DNA from: Salinisphaera sp040361255
GTDB taxonomy: Bacteria > Pseudomonadota > Gammaproteobacteria > Nevskiales > Salinisphaeraceae
DNA length: 64,000 nt
Assembly (NCBI RefSeq): GCF_040361255.1
Contig: NZ_APNG01000001.1
Location: forward strand, 62,001-126,000
Reading direction: 5' to 3'
Position 1 is the first letter of the stretch; every line of letters starts with the position of its first letter. Shown here one piece after another: positions 26,205 through 35,447 of this stretch. The notes beneath the pieces were generated by a model, which made no database searches, was not told where the DNA came from, and saw only the letters and a list, made by a program, of their open reading frames with translations. Made by a program: the position numbers and the translations under genes.

Positions 26205-28699
26205 GACGCGATTCGCAGATCCGCGGGCCGGCCTTCAGCGCGACGTGCCTCCTCCGACAGCGGATTGACCAGATATTCCTTGCTGAAGTCGTCGGTCAGC
26301 AGCACGTCGTAGCGCAGCCGATCGTACTCGCGAATCTGATCGGCCTGGTCGGCGCTGAGCAACTGCTTGGACAACGCGTCCTGCAGTTGATCTTCCACGG
26401 TTTCGCCTTCGATCTCGCCATGCTTCACGCCACGCAGGAAATCGCTGTAGAAGCTATCGACCTGCTGGAGTTTTTCGAAGGCGTTCATCAGACGACCGGT
26501 GGGGTCGTTCTCGCCGCGACCGATATAGAGGTCGTAGCTCATGCGCTTGCCGAACTCCGAATCCAGTTTCATACCCAGCATCATGTCGCAAACGGCGGCG
26601 TTCTGGCGATCGGTCGGGCCCGAGAAGCGACGCCCGCGTGGCAGCGCGATGAGCTTGAGCACCGGGCGCGCCGCCTTGACCGGGTAATTGCGCACGAACT
26701 CGTGGAAGGCGTTTTCGATCGCGTGCAGGTGATACTCCAGCGCCCAGGTGGCATGCACCTTGTCTTCGTCGGTGCCGCCGTTGACTTCGAAGCCCTTGAG
26801 CGTGGCCGAGGCCATATACAAGTGACTCAGCACATCACCCAGACGCGCGGACGTCGACTCCTTGAGCTTGAGCGCACCACCGAGCGTGCCCATCGACAGA
26901 TCGGCACAGAATGCCAACGCCGCCGAGAAGCGCTCCAGGTGCTGGTAATAGCCGGACATGGCGTTGTCGACCGGCGCCTTGGCCAGGCGCGCACCGGTAA
27001 TACCCAGCGTGAACGCGCGCACCGCCCGGTTCACCGAATAGCCGATATGCGAGAACAGCAGACGGTCGAACTCCTGCAGGCCGGCGTTGAAATCCGGATT
27101 GTGCGCGGCTTCCATCTCGCTATAGACATAGGGATGGCAGCGAATCGCACCCTGGCCGAACACCATCAGGCTGCGCGTCATGATATTCGCGCCTTCGACG
27201 GTAATCGCAACGGGCAGGGCCTGATAGGCCGCGGCCAGATAGTTGCGCGGGCCCATGATGATGCCGCGCCCGGAATGAATATCCATCGAATGAGTGATGA
27301 CCGTGCGCATCATCTCGGTGGCGTGGTACTTGATCATTGCCGTGACCACACTCGGCGTGCAGTGATCCACGCCCGAGGCGGTGAGGTTACGCACGTTCTC
27401 GAGAATATAGGCATAGCCGCCGATCACGCCCAGGCCTTCCTGAACGCCTTCGAAGTTGCCGATTTCGGTACCGAACTGACGACGGATCCGCGAATAGGCC
27501 GCAGTGATACCGTACATGCCCTTGCCGGTGGCCGTGGACAGCGCCGGCAGCGAAATACCGCGCCCGGCCGACAGGCATTCCACCAGCATGCGCCAACCCT
27601 TGCCGGCCTTGTCCGGTCCACCGATGATCGCATCGATCGGCACGAACACGTCCTCGCCCTGGATCGGGCCGTTCATGAACGTTGCACCCGGGAAGTGACG
27701 ACGGCCGATCTTCACGCCGGGCGTGTCGGTGGCCAGCAGCGCGCAGGTAATACCGTAGTCAACCGTATCCGGGTCGCCGAGCAGGCCATCCGGGTCCTTG
27801 AGCTTGAAGGCCAGCCCCATCATCGTCGCGACCGGCGCGAGGGTGATATAGCGCTTGTTGAAGTTCAGCGACAGACCCAGCACTTCCTCGCCGTCGATGG
27901 TGCGCTTACACACGATGCCGGTATCGGGCATCTTGGTGGCATCCGAGCCGACTTCCACGCCGGTGAGCGCGAAACAGGGCAACTCCTTGCCCGAGGCCAG
28001 ACCCGGCAGCCATTTTTCCTGTTGTTCCTTGGTGCCGTAGTGGGTGAGCAGTTCGCCCGGCCCCAGGGAGTTCGGCACCATCACGGTGACCGCCGCGGTC
28101 AGCGAACGTGTGGCGATCTTGGCCACCACGCAGGACTGGCCATAGGCCGAAAAACCGAGGCCGCCGTGCTCTTTGGGAATGAGCATGGCAAAGAAGCCGT
28201 TGCTACGGATGTAGTCCCAGACGTCTTCGGGCAGGTCCTTGAGCTCGAAGTTGACCTGCCAGTCGTCGATCATCGCGCATAGCTTTTCGGTCTCGTTATC
28301 GAGGAACGACTGCTCTTCGGCGGTCAGTTGGGTCAGCTGGAAATCGTGCAGTTGCTTCCAGTCAGGCCGGCCGCGAAACATCTCGGCTTCCCACCAGACA
28401 TCGCCGGCTTCCAGGGCTTCCTTTTCGGTCGGGCCCATTTCCGGAAGAATCTTGCGGAACACGCCATACAAACGTTTAGTCATCAATGCGCGCCGCAGCG
28501 GCACGATATTGAAGATGGCCAACGGCACGCCGATCAACACAGCAACGACAGCCACACCGGTCGGCCCAAGTACGCCAACAGCCCATAGCGCAGCCACGAC
28601 AGCGACCGTTACCCCGGTGAATACCGGCAGCGATACACCGCGGTAGAGCAACGTCCAATACAGGCTAACCAGTACTAGTGCGACAATAGTTGCTGTCAT
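26201..28699 (-). CDS. fadE: Acyl-CoA dehydrogenase FadE
   Basis: FadE catalyses the first oxidation step of fatty-acid beta-oxidation. At 832 residues it has the length of E. coli FadE, longer than ordinary acyl-CoA dehydrogenases. The first 60 residues hold two hydrophobic helices (membrane attachment). They are followed by the N-terminal, middle and C-terminal dehydrogenase domains (IPKEHGGLGFSAYGQS, CFALTGVEVGSDA, LSAGRGISLPALS, SGRGIIMGPRN). The C-terminal extension is FadE-specific. It heads a minus-strand unit with the serine hydrolase and is divergent from a TetR regulator. Confidence 0.95.
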   Translation of the reverse strand: MTATIVALVLVSLYWTLLYRGVSLPVFTGVTVAVVAALWAVGVLGPTGVAVVAVLIGVPLAIFNIVPLRRALMTKRLYGVFRKILPEMGPTEKEALEAGDVWWEAEMFRGRPDWKQLHDFQLTQLTAEEQSFLDNETEKLCAMIDDWQVNFELKDLPEDVWDYIRSNGFFAMLIPKEHGGLGFSAYGQSCVVAKIATRSLTAAVTVMVPNSLGPGELLTHYGTKEQQEKWLPGLASGKELPCFALTGVEVGSDATKMPDTGIVCKRTIDGEEVLGLSLNFNKRYITLAPVATMMGLAFKLKDPDGLLGDPDTVDYGITCALLATDTPGVKIGRRHFPGATFMNGPIQGEDVFVPIDAIIGGPDKAGKGWRMLVECLSAGRGISLPALSTATGKGMYGITAAYSRIRRQFGTEIGNFEGVQEGLGVIGGYAYILENVRNLTASGVDHCTPSVVTAMIKYHATEMMRTVITHSMDIHSGRGIIMGPRNYLAAAYQALPVAITVEGANIMTRSLMVFGQGAIRCHPYVYSEMEAAHNPDFNAGLQEFDRLLFSHIGYSVNRAVRAFTLGITGARLAKAPVDNAMSGYYQHLERFSAALAFCADLSMGTLGGALKLKESTSARLGDVLSHLYMASATLKGFEVNGGTDEDKVHATWALEYHLHAIENAFHEFVRNYPVKAARPVLKLIALPRGRRFSGPTDRQNAAVCDMMLGMKLDSEFGKRMSYDLYIGRGENDPTGRLMNAFEKLQQVDSFYSDFLRGVKHGEIEGETVEDQLQDALSKQLLSADQADQIREYDRLRYDVLLTDDFSKEYLVNPLSEEARRAEGRPADLRIAS

Positions 28700-28812
28700 G
28701 ACTATAGGTTTCCGTCTTTGAACGGGTTGTCATCGCCGCCGATGCCCTCATCTCATGGAGGCATGACGGTACGTCCCGTTTTCGAAAAAGAATGGTTTTC
28801 AGATAATAGCAA

Positions 28813-28828
28813 GACGACTCTGCTCGTC
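28813..28828. promoter_or_regulatory. Short inverted repeat between fadE and tetR
   Basis: GACGA, six bases, TCGTC in the 145-bp divergent region, 17 bases before the TetR-type start. It could be an operator for the adjacent regulator, but it is short and such repeats arise by chance. Confidence 0.25.
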
Positions 28829-28844
28829 AAGCAGGCATAAGCAC

Positions 28845-29555
28845 GTGAAAGAAACAGATCCGAAGTCATCCACTCGCAAGCCGCGCCGTCGCGGTTATCG
28901 CGGACTTAGCGCTGAACAGCTCAGAACGCAGCGCTATCAGCGGCTTATAGCCGCCGGCACTGATTTGTTCGGCGAACGCGGATATGCCGCCACACCGATC
29001 GAGGCCGTGTGTTCGCATGCCAAGGTTTCGACGCGCCACTTCTATGAGCAGTTCGAAGGCCGCGAATCGATTCTGCATGCCGTGCACGCTGAGCTGGTGC
29101 AACGCATGGACCAGATCGTGCGCGCGTCGTTGACCGAAACGCGCACGCCGCTGACCCAGCGTGTCGCCGACACCATCGAAGCCGCTGTCTATTTCCTGCT
29201 CGATGATCCGCGCCGCGGGCGCATTCTGTGTATCGAGGCGGTGGGCGTATCCGAGGTCATGGAGAAAAAGCGCCGCGAGACCACACACCAGCTGGCCGAA
29301 ATCATCCGCCGCTATGCCGAACTCATGGCCGAAAACGGTGTGCTGCCCGCGCGTGACTACCACCTGCCCTCAGTCGCACTGGTGGGCATGTTCAACGAAC
29401 TCATCGCCGAGTGGTTGACCGAAGACACCGGCCTGACCGCGGCCGAAATGGCGCGCGAAGCCAAGATCATGTTCCGCGCCATGATCTTTGGCGCCCAGCA
29501 TTACGAAGCCACCGAATCCGACGAAGACCCGCTGGACAAGGCGGCCTCGGAATAA
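28845..29555 (+). CDS. TetR family transcriptional regulator
   Basis: A 236-residue regulator. A basic N-terminal tail (KSSTRKPRRRGYRG) precedes a TetR helix-turn-helix at about 30-75, with RLIAAGTDLFGERGYAATPIEAVCSHAKVSTRHFYEQFEGRE visible in parts. The rest is a helical ligand-binding domain. Start GTG. The divergent neighbour is fadE, so the simplest reading is that it represses the fatty-acid genes and responds to acyl-CoA or a related ligand; the ligand is inference. Confidence 0.9.
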   Translation: MKETDPKSSTRKPRRRGYRGLSAEQLRTQRYQRLIAAGTDLFGERGYAATPIEAVCSHAKVSTRHFYEQFEGRESILHAVHAELVQRMDQIVRASLTETRTPLTQRVADTIEAAVYFLLDDPRRGRILCIEAVGVSEVMEKKRRETTHQLAEIIRRYAELMAENGVLPARDYHLPSVALVGMFNELIAEWLTEDTGLTAAEMAREAKIMFRAMIFGAQHYEATESDEDPLDKAASE

Positions 29556-29816
29556 GGGGGCCGCTTGATTGTGTACGAGACGCACTTGGCTGCGCTCAGG
29601 GCAGGCAGGTTATCCGCCAATGAACGCGAAAACGCGCGAATAAGGCAAGACACCGATCGCGTGAAGCCTAGCGGGCCAATGTTCACGCCGCGTGCTGAAC
29701 TTCGTACATAATCCAAAGCGGGCTTGAGCCGGGCGGTGTCTACACACCGCCCGGCTCGATTCAGTCTTGCGCAGCCCGGCGCTGGCCGGGGTTTTCCCGG
29801 CCGCGACGGTCTGGCG
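29556..29816. other. Convergent intergenic region with repeat and hairpin
   Basis: About 260 bases without a gene. At 29610-29643 lies a copy of a short motif (TTATCCGCCAATGAACGCG) that recurs at 62295-62338. At 29726-29757 there is a 14-bp perfect stem-loop. Confidence 0.6.
29726..29757. terminator. Strong hairpin between convergent tetR and acyl-CoA synthetase genes
   Basis: GAGCCGGGCGGTGT, four bases, then the exact reverse complement: a 14-bp GC-rich stem. No U run follows on either strand, so it may act as a rho-independent-like barrier or 3'-end stabiliser for both convergent transcripts. Confidence 0.5.
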
Positions 29817-31649
29817 CTAGAGCTGGATATCGCCGTCGGCGAGCGCCTCCCGCGTTTCGCCGTCGATCGGCTCGTAACGATCGGCGCCTGATTTGAGCAT
29901 ATAGACGGGTTCGTCGCCTTCAGGGCTATAGCCCTGCTTCTTGAGATCGACCTTGCGGTATTTCATCGTGCCGGTGACTTCCTGCTCGGGGCGCAGGCGA
30001 ATGAACACCGGCACGGCATAGTCGGGCAGTTCGTCACGCAGATGGCTGACCAGCGCGCCCCAGTCGATATCCTCCAGGTCGCGCACCGGCGTAATCGCGG
30101 CCATACCGGCGCGGCCGTCGCTGTGGGGGACCTCCACCCCGTAGACCACCGATTCCTCGATCTGGCTGAAGGCGTTGAGTGCGTTCTCCACCTGCGTGGT
30201 CGCCACGTTTTCGCCTTTCCAGCGGAAGGTATCGCCCAACCGGTCGACAAAGGCGATATGACGCATGCCCTGTCGGCGTACGAGATCGCCGGTATTGAAA
30301 TAGCAATCGTCTTTCTTGAACACGCCGCGAAAGAGCTTCTTCTCGCTGGCTTCCGGGTCGGTATAGCCTTCGAAGGGCGCGAAATCGGTCACCTTGTTGA
30401 GCAACAGGCCGACTTCCCCCTTGTCGACCTCTTTCATCCGCCCCTTGTCGTCGGTCACCGGCTCCTCGGTTTCCGGATCGTATTCGACCACCGCGAACGG
30501 CAACGGGCAGAAACCGGCGGTGCGATCCATGTTGAAGCCGTTGACGAAGATGAGATTACCTTCGCTGGCGCCATAGAACTCGCAAATGCGATCGATGCCG
30601 AAACGGTCCTTGAACTCGTCCCAGATATCCGGGCGCAGACCGTTGCCGATCACCGCACGTACATGATGGTTGCGATCGTTTTCGTCGGGATCGGCCTGCA
30701 GCAGATAACGACACAACTCGCCGATATAGCAGAACACCGTGGCCTTGTGATGGCGCACATCCGGCCAGAAACCACTCACACTGAACTTGGGCGCGAGCGC
30801 GAAGGTCGCCCCGGCACACAGTACCGACGACCACGACACCGTCAGGGCGTTGTTGTGATACAGCGGCAACGGGCAATAAAAACGATCTTCCGGCGTCAGG
30901 CGCAACCCGGCCATGCCCAGACCGGCCCCGCCGCGCAGCCATCGCACATGGCTCATGCGCGATGCCTTGGGCATGCCCGTGGTGCCCGAGGTGAAGATAT
31001 AGAAGCAGGTGTCCTTGGACGACACGTCAGCCGCGTCGTCGAGGTTACCGGTCGGCTCATTGGCCGCCTCGGCCAGGAAATCGGTCCAGCCGTCGGGCGC
31101 CGGGGCGGCCGCGGCACGGCTGCTGTCGGGCACCAGCCAGAGCGGGTTCAGATCGGCGATGCCGGACTCGCCGCGAATCTCTTCGAAGGCATCGAACAGT
31201 TCGTCGCCCACAAGCATGGCCTTGGGCTTGACCGTACCCAGGCTGTGCGCAAGCACGTCGCCGCGCTGTTTGGTATTGCACATCGCCGCGGCCGCACCGA
31301 GCTTGGCAAGCGCGGCCACGATGAACAGCGTTTCCGGGCGGTTGCCCAGCAACACACCCACCACATCGCCTTTTTCGATCCCGCCAGCCTTGAGCACGCG
31401 CGCATAGCGATTGGCATTGGCGTTGAGCTGGGCGTAGGTATAACGCTGATTTTCGTAGGTGATCGCGTCGTGCTGGGGACGACGCCCGGCATGGTCTTCG
31501 ATCAGGGTCGCGATCGTGATGTTGTCGCGAAAGCGCGACTTGAGCAGGATGCCCGCGCCCTTGAGCACCCGATCGACGCCGCTGAGCTTGTCGGCGGTGG
31601 GTTTCAATACGTCCCAGACATTCAGGGTGTCGCGCTCGGATTCACTCAT
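29817..31649 (-). CDS. Long-chain acyl-CoA synthetase, FATP/FadD6 type
   Basis: A 610-residue AMP-forming ligase. The P-loop is FTSGTTGMPKASRMSH; the family motif is EFYGASEGN, typical of the very-long-chain/FATP-like branch; later motifs are FNTGDLVRRQG, FVDRLGDTFRWKGENVAT and GTMKYRKVDLKKQGY with the catalytic lysine. It activates fatty acids to acyl-CoA, feeding FadE and the acyl-CoA-binding protein nearby. The ATG has AGGAG eight bases upstream. It is convergent with the TetR gene. Confidence 0.92.
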   Translation of the reverse strand: MSESERDTLNVWDVLKPTADKLSGVDRVLKGAGILLKSRFRDNITIATLIEDHAGRRPQHDAITYENQRYTYAQLNANANRYARVLKAGGIEKGDVVGVLLGNRPETLFIVAALAKLGAAAAMCNTKQRGDVLAHSLGTVKPKAMLVGDELFDAFEEIRGESGIADLNPLWLVPDSSRAAAAPAPDGWTDFLAEAANEPTGNLDDAADVSSKDTCFYIFTSGTTGMPKASRMSHVRWLRGGAGLGMAGLRLTPEDRFYCPLPLYHNNALTVSWSSVLCAGATFALAPKFSVSGFWPDVRHHKATVFCYIGELCRYLLQADPDENDRNHHVRAVIGNGLRPDIWDEFKDRFGIDRICEFYGASEGNLIFVNGFNMDRTAGFCPLPFAVVEYDPETEEPVTDDKGRMKEVDKGEVGLLLNKVTDFAPFEGYTDPEASEKKLFRGVFKKDDCYFNTGDLVRRQGMRHIAFVDRLGDTFRWKGENVATTQVENALNAFSQIEESVVYGVEVPHSDGRAGMAAITPVRDLEDIDWGALVSHLRDELPDYAVPVFIRLRPEQEVTGTMKYRKVDLKKQGYSPEGDEPVYMLKSGADRYEPIDGETREALADGDIQL

Positions 31650-31752
31650 TGGCCGGTCTCCTCGTGCCGTATGATTTCTGTATAGCGAAACGATGCCTTT
31701 TCGGCTTTTTTAGCTTAACAGCCCGATACGCACTCGGGCAGACCCCGGCGCA

Positions 31753-32493
31753 TTAGCCCCCTTCGATCACCGTACCGGCCGCGCCGTCGACCGGCCGGCA
31801 ATCCTGCCAAAGCGCCTTGCCGTAATCGCTCATATGGACGCTAAAGCGCTGAAGCCGCGGATAAAGCTTCATTTCGCGGCGCACGCGATCCATGGTCTTG
31901 CGTAATTGGGTGTCGGCCATTAGCAATTCGTACTGATCCGCCAGACGATCATCTTCCGGGCCCGCCTCGAACACACCCAGCGCAAGTAGTTCGCTCATGT
32001 ACTGGGGGACGTAGTCGCGCAGCAGCACCCCGGCATCACGTCCCAGCGAGCTGGCATTGGACAATACCACCACGCTCACCGGCCCCGCCGGCAGCCGCCC
32101 GGCGGCGACATGACACAGCGGCGCGATCTCACGATCGGCCAGCAGGGCCATCATCGCCACCTGGTCGGGCACGAGACGCGAAAGCGTCTGGCGATACAGC
32201 CAGGTGCGTGCGGCCTCGGGATCCACGCCGCGCGACTGCACGATCAAGCGCGCCATCATCTCGCGCGGCGCCGGACCGTCCACGGGCTCGGCGCGGCGCC
32301 GGCCGCGCTCGGGCGGCTCGTCGGACATGGCATCCAGACGTTGCTTGAGTTCGGCCATGGCCCAGGTTTCGGCATCCTGGAAGCGGCGCACCGCCGAACC
32401 GGCCACCGGCCACTCCTCGGCCGCGCGCGCGGCCTGGCGTAGAAACTGGAACGCCCGCGGGGTTCGTACAGTCAGGTTTTTCTTGCCGGCCAT
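31753..32493 (-). CDS. Abi-alpha-like (DUF4393-type) protein
   Basis: From the ATG at 32493 (GGAG eight bases upstream) the product is 246 residues. The C-terminal half follows the pattern I associate with the Abi-alpha/DUF4393 family: LVPDQVAMMALLADRE, a conserved SNASSLGRDAGV segment, YMSELLALGVFE, then a Tyr-Glu-Leu-Leu stretch, and a final VHMSDYGKALWQDC similar to the family's closing 'FG..F...C'. Members were named after lactococcal abortive-infection proteins, but many are chromosomal with unknown roles. It follows the DUF445 gene in the same direction. Confidence 0.55.
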   Translation of the reverse strand: MAGKKNLTVRTPRAFQFLRQAARAAEEWPVAGSAVRRFQDAETWAMAELKQRLDAMSDEPPERGRRRAEPVDGPAPREMMARLIVQSRGVDPEAARTWLYRQTLSRLVPDQVAMMALLADREIAPLCHVAAGRLPAGPVSVVVLSNASSLGRDAGVLLRDYVPQYMSELLALGVFEAGPEDDRLADQYELLMADTQLRKTMDRVRREMKLYPRLQRFSVHMSDYGKALWQDCRPVDGAAGTVIEGG

Positions 32494-32548
32494 CGTCTTT
32501 TCTCCAAATCGAGTCGCCCGCACCAATGTGCGCAGGCCATTACCGCTG

Positions 32549-33817
32549 TCAGCTCAAACCGGGAATGCCGCCGAAACGCTCCATGAAAACGCTTGAGAAC
32601 AGCGCGATCAACTGGAACCAGCCCACGGCCAGCCCGAGCGCGGCGCCGACTGCGATCAATATCCATTCGTCTTCCTCGAAGGCCGGGCGCAGCATGCCTT
32701 CGAACTGATGCGGGGTGAGGTTCTGCAAGCGGGTGACCAGCGTATGCTGAATGGCCATCGCATCTTCGGCGTAATCGGTCATGTGCGACAGCGTTTCCGG
32801 CATACGCGCCACCACTTCGGCGACCGCATCGGCCTTGATCTGTTCGTATTCCTGACTGCCCAGGGTCCAGCTCACGAACGGGCGAGCCACACTGGCGCTG
32901 GAATCGATCGCACGCTGCACCTCGGTCTGGACCAGCGCGAACAGCTTGTCGGCATAGGGGCCGCTGAGAATTTCTTCGAGGATATTGGCCGGCGTGAGGA
33001 TCTGGGTCGCCACCAGACTGCCGTAGTCGGCCGCGACCTCCTGCTGGCGCTTGAAGAACAGCCCCTGAATGGTGATGCCGGCGATCCGGTACGGACGTTT
33101 CGGGTTGAAGATCATCTTCAACGCCAGCCAGTTGGTCGCCCAGCCCACCAGCAGGCCGAACAGCGGCAACAGCCACCAGGCCTGGAAGAACACCCAGATG
33201 AGCATCTGCACCAGGCCGAAGGCGAAGCCGAAATAGGCGCCGGAGCGGCCGATGAAGATGAACTCGTTGCGCCCGGTTTCCAGAAAGATCCGGTTGAGCA
33301 GATTCTTCTCGCGCACCAGTACGCGCGTAATCATGCCCTTGAGGTCGAACATGTAACGCACGTTGGTACGCACGTCGTTCATCAACTCGCGGATGATGGT
33401 GGGCGCCTGCGAGCGCACGCGGCGCTTGATCTGGCTGCGTACCACCAGCGGCATCGCCTCCCAGAGCGTGGGGTGATGCCGGTGCATGACCGTATCGGTG
33501 ATTTCGTCGGTGAGCTCGATCATCGGACCTTCGAGCTCATCGGCAACGCGATCGGGATCGAGCCGGCCGAAGATCTCGGCTTCGGTAATCAGCGACTCGG
33601 TTATCGTGTCCACCGAAATACCGGTCATTTTCGACGCCTTGCGCGGCACGATGCCCTGCCAGCCGAGCCAGGGTTTATACAGGCCAACGAACTCGATGGG
33701 GTGGAACATCATCTTGATCGCAACGACGTTGGTCACATAGCCGACCGCCGCGCTGATCACCGGCATGGAAATATATTTCCATGTATCCAGACTCAAATAG
33801 AGAAAACTGCCGTCCAT
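32549..33817 (-). CDS. DUF445 family membrane protein
   Basis: A 422-residue protein. It begins with a membrane helix carrying AAVGYVTNVVAIKMMFHPIEF, which recurs in the middle as LLVGWATNWLALKMIFNPKRP; this duplicated 'GxxTNxxAxKMxFxP' motif is the hallmark of DUF445 (YjiN-like, SctV-unrelated) proteins. A final helix sits near the C-terminus. The long cytosolic regions are helical. Function is unknown; some relatives affect the cell envelope. It lies 55 bp upstream of the Abi-alpha-like gene. Confidence 0.88.
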   Translation of the reverse strand: MDGSFLYLSLDTWKYISMPVISAAVGYVTNVVAIKMMFHPIEFVGLYKPWLGWQGIVPRKASKMTGISVDTITESLITEAEIFGRLDPDRVADELEGPMIELTDEITDTVMHRHHPTLWEAMPLVVRSQIKRRVRSQAPTIIRELMNDVRTNVRYMFDLKGMITRVLVREKNLLNRIFLETGRNEFIFIGRSGAYFGFAFGLVQMLIWVFFQAWWLLPLFGLLVGWATNWLALKMIFNPKRPYRIAGITIQGLFFKRQQEVAADYGSLVATQILTPANILEEILSGPYADKLFALVQTEVQRAIDSSASVARPFVSWTLGSQEYEQIKADAVAEVVARMPETLSHMTDYAEDAMAIQHTLVTRLQNLTPHQFEGMLRPAFEEDEWILIAVGAALGLAVGWFQLIALFSSVFMERFGGIPGLS

Positions 33818-34019
33818 GCATCGCTGCGGCGCCTGTCACGGGAAAGGCCGCCATGCTCCTCGTACTTGCCGTCGTTGTATTTATCGTCGTTGTTTGGCGC
33901 ACGGTGGTAATGCGCCTATCGCGCCAGCGTATCAGTCGCCGCTAACATCGAGCGATGTCGATGATAGCAGCCGCACACCTTGGCACCGGCAACCGCTGCA
34001 GACAAATAACGACCCGGAC

Positions 34020-35447
34020 TCAACCGGGCGTCCCGGCCTCGGGCGCACCGCGTAGCCGGGCATTGATACGGGCCAGCTCATCGAAATCGAGCACGCCGGC
34101 GGCTTTGCGCAGGCGCAGGCGCGCCAACGCGTGGTCATACCAGGCCTGTTTGCGATCGGCACGCCGGTTGACCAGCGTGATCTGGGCCTCGATGACATCG
34201 AGGATGGTGCGATTACCCAGCCGATAGCCGGCCTGCGCGGCCTCGAGCGCGGTTTCGCCCGAGGTGATCGCCCGATCGAGCGCGGCCAGCCGGCGCTGGC
34301 TGGTTTCGACATTGCGATAGGCCTCGTTGATGTCGATGAGCAACTGGCGGCGCGCGGAAATCGCATCCAGACGCGCCTGCTCGGCGTTATATTCGGCCTC
34401 CGATACCGCCGCGCTGGTCGCGCCACCGGAAAACAGCGGCATCTTGAGTTCGACGCCGATAGAACGGGTTTCGTCGATGAGATTGGCCTGCCCGCCCGCG
34501 CTGATCGGAAACAACTGTTCCTGACGCCCCACGCGCCCGACCAGATCGACCGTCGGCAAATGCCCGCCCCGTTCGGCCCCAACATCTTGGCGCGCGGCAC
34601 GCCAGGCGGCCTCCGAGGCCGCCACCTGGGGCGAACGTTCGAGCGCGAGCGCCAGCCAGGCGTCGTGATCGCGCGCGGCGCTATCGACCGCGCTGGCGGG
34701 CATCGGCTCGTCGACCGCGATGCCCGAGAGGTCCTGGGGCGCGCGTCCGGTCAGCGCGATCAACGCATCGCGGACCTTGGCAAGCTGATTTTCGGCATCG
34801 ATGGCATCGACCATCGCACTATCCAGGCTCGACTGCGCCTCCTGCTGATCGGTGACCGGGTCCAGCCCGGCCTCGAATGCCGCTTCGGCGCGATCGAGCT
34901 GGCGCTGGATCGAGCGTTGCTGTTCGCGCGCCGCATTCAGTGCATCGCGCGCGGCCAGCACATCGAAATAGGCCTCGGTCACCCGCACGATCAGTCCCTG
35001 CTCGGCATCGGATAACGACAACACCGCCTGATCGCGGCGGGCATCGGCCGCATTCTTGTTCTGCCAGGCGCCCCAGTTGAACAACGGCTGGGTCAGATCG
35101 AGCGAATAGGATTGCTGATCGGAACTGGTCGCGCCGTCATTGCCGCCGAAAAAACCCAGCCCGCCGCCGGCGCCATCGCCGTTGTCGGGGGATTCGAAGG
35201 TCTGCTCCTGCTCGACGCGCGTATAGCTCGCACTGGCTGACAGCGAGGGCAGAAGCTGGCCACGCGCCTGGCGATAGCGTGCATCGGCCGCGCCGGACTC
35301 GGCCCGGGCAGTCAACAGTTCGGTATCGTTACGCAGCGCCTGATCGTACGTATCGAGCAGGTTCTGGCCGGCCCAGGCCGGCAGTGTCAGCACACTTAGC
35401 ACGACGACCGCGAGCGGCCGCCGCAGCGGGCATAGGCGTCGTATCAT
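34020..35447 (-). CDS. TolC-family outer membrane efflux channel
   Basis: A 475-residue outer membrane factor with signal peptide (PLAVVVLSVLTLPAWAGQN) and two OEP repeats. Each has the long coiled-coil helices of a TolC tunnel, e.g. GLIVRVTEAYFDVLAARDALNAA and, in the second half, QLLIDINEAYRNVETSQRRLAALD. It forms the exit duct of a tripartite pump with the adjacent RND transporter and adaptor. It overlaps the pump gene by four bases and is the last gene of the operon. Confidence 0.92.
   Translation of the reverse strand: MIRRLCPLRRPLAVVVLSVLTLPAWAGQNLLDTYDQALRNDTELLTARAESGAADARYRQARGQLLPSLSASASYTRVEQEQTFESPDNGDGAGGGLGFFGGNDGATSSDQQSYSLDLTQPLFNWGAWQNKNAADARRDQAVLSLSDAEQGLIVRVTEAYFDVLAARDALNAAREQQRSIQRQLDRAEAAFEAGLDPVTDQQEAQSSLDSAMVDAIDAENQLAKVRDALIALTGRAPQDLSGIAVDEPMPASAVDSAARDHDAWLALALERSPQVAASEAAWRAARQDVGAERGGHLPTVDLVGRVGRQEQLFPISAGGQANLIDETRSIGVELKMPLFSGGATSAAVSEAEYNAEQARLDAISARRQLLIDINEAYRNVETSQRRLAALDRAITSGETALEAAQAGYRLGNRTILDVIEAQITLVNRRADRKQAWYDHALARLRLRKAAGVLDFDELARINARLRGAPEAGTPG

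Noticed and set aside
26387..28282. Long open frame antisense to fadE
   Set aside because: No domain or ribosome site; FadE on the minus strand is complete and conserved.
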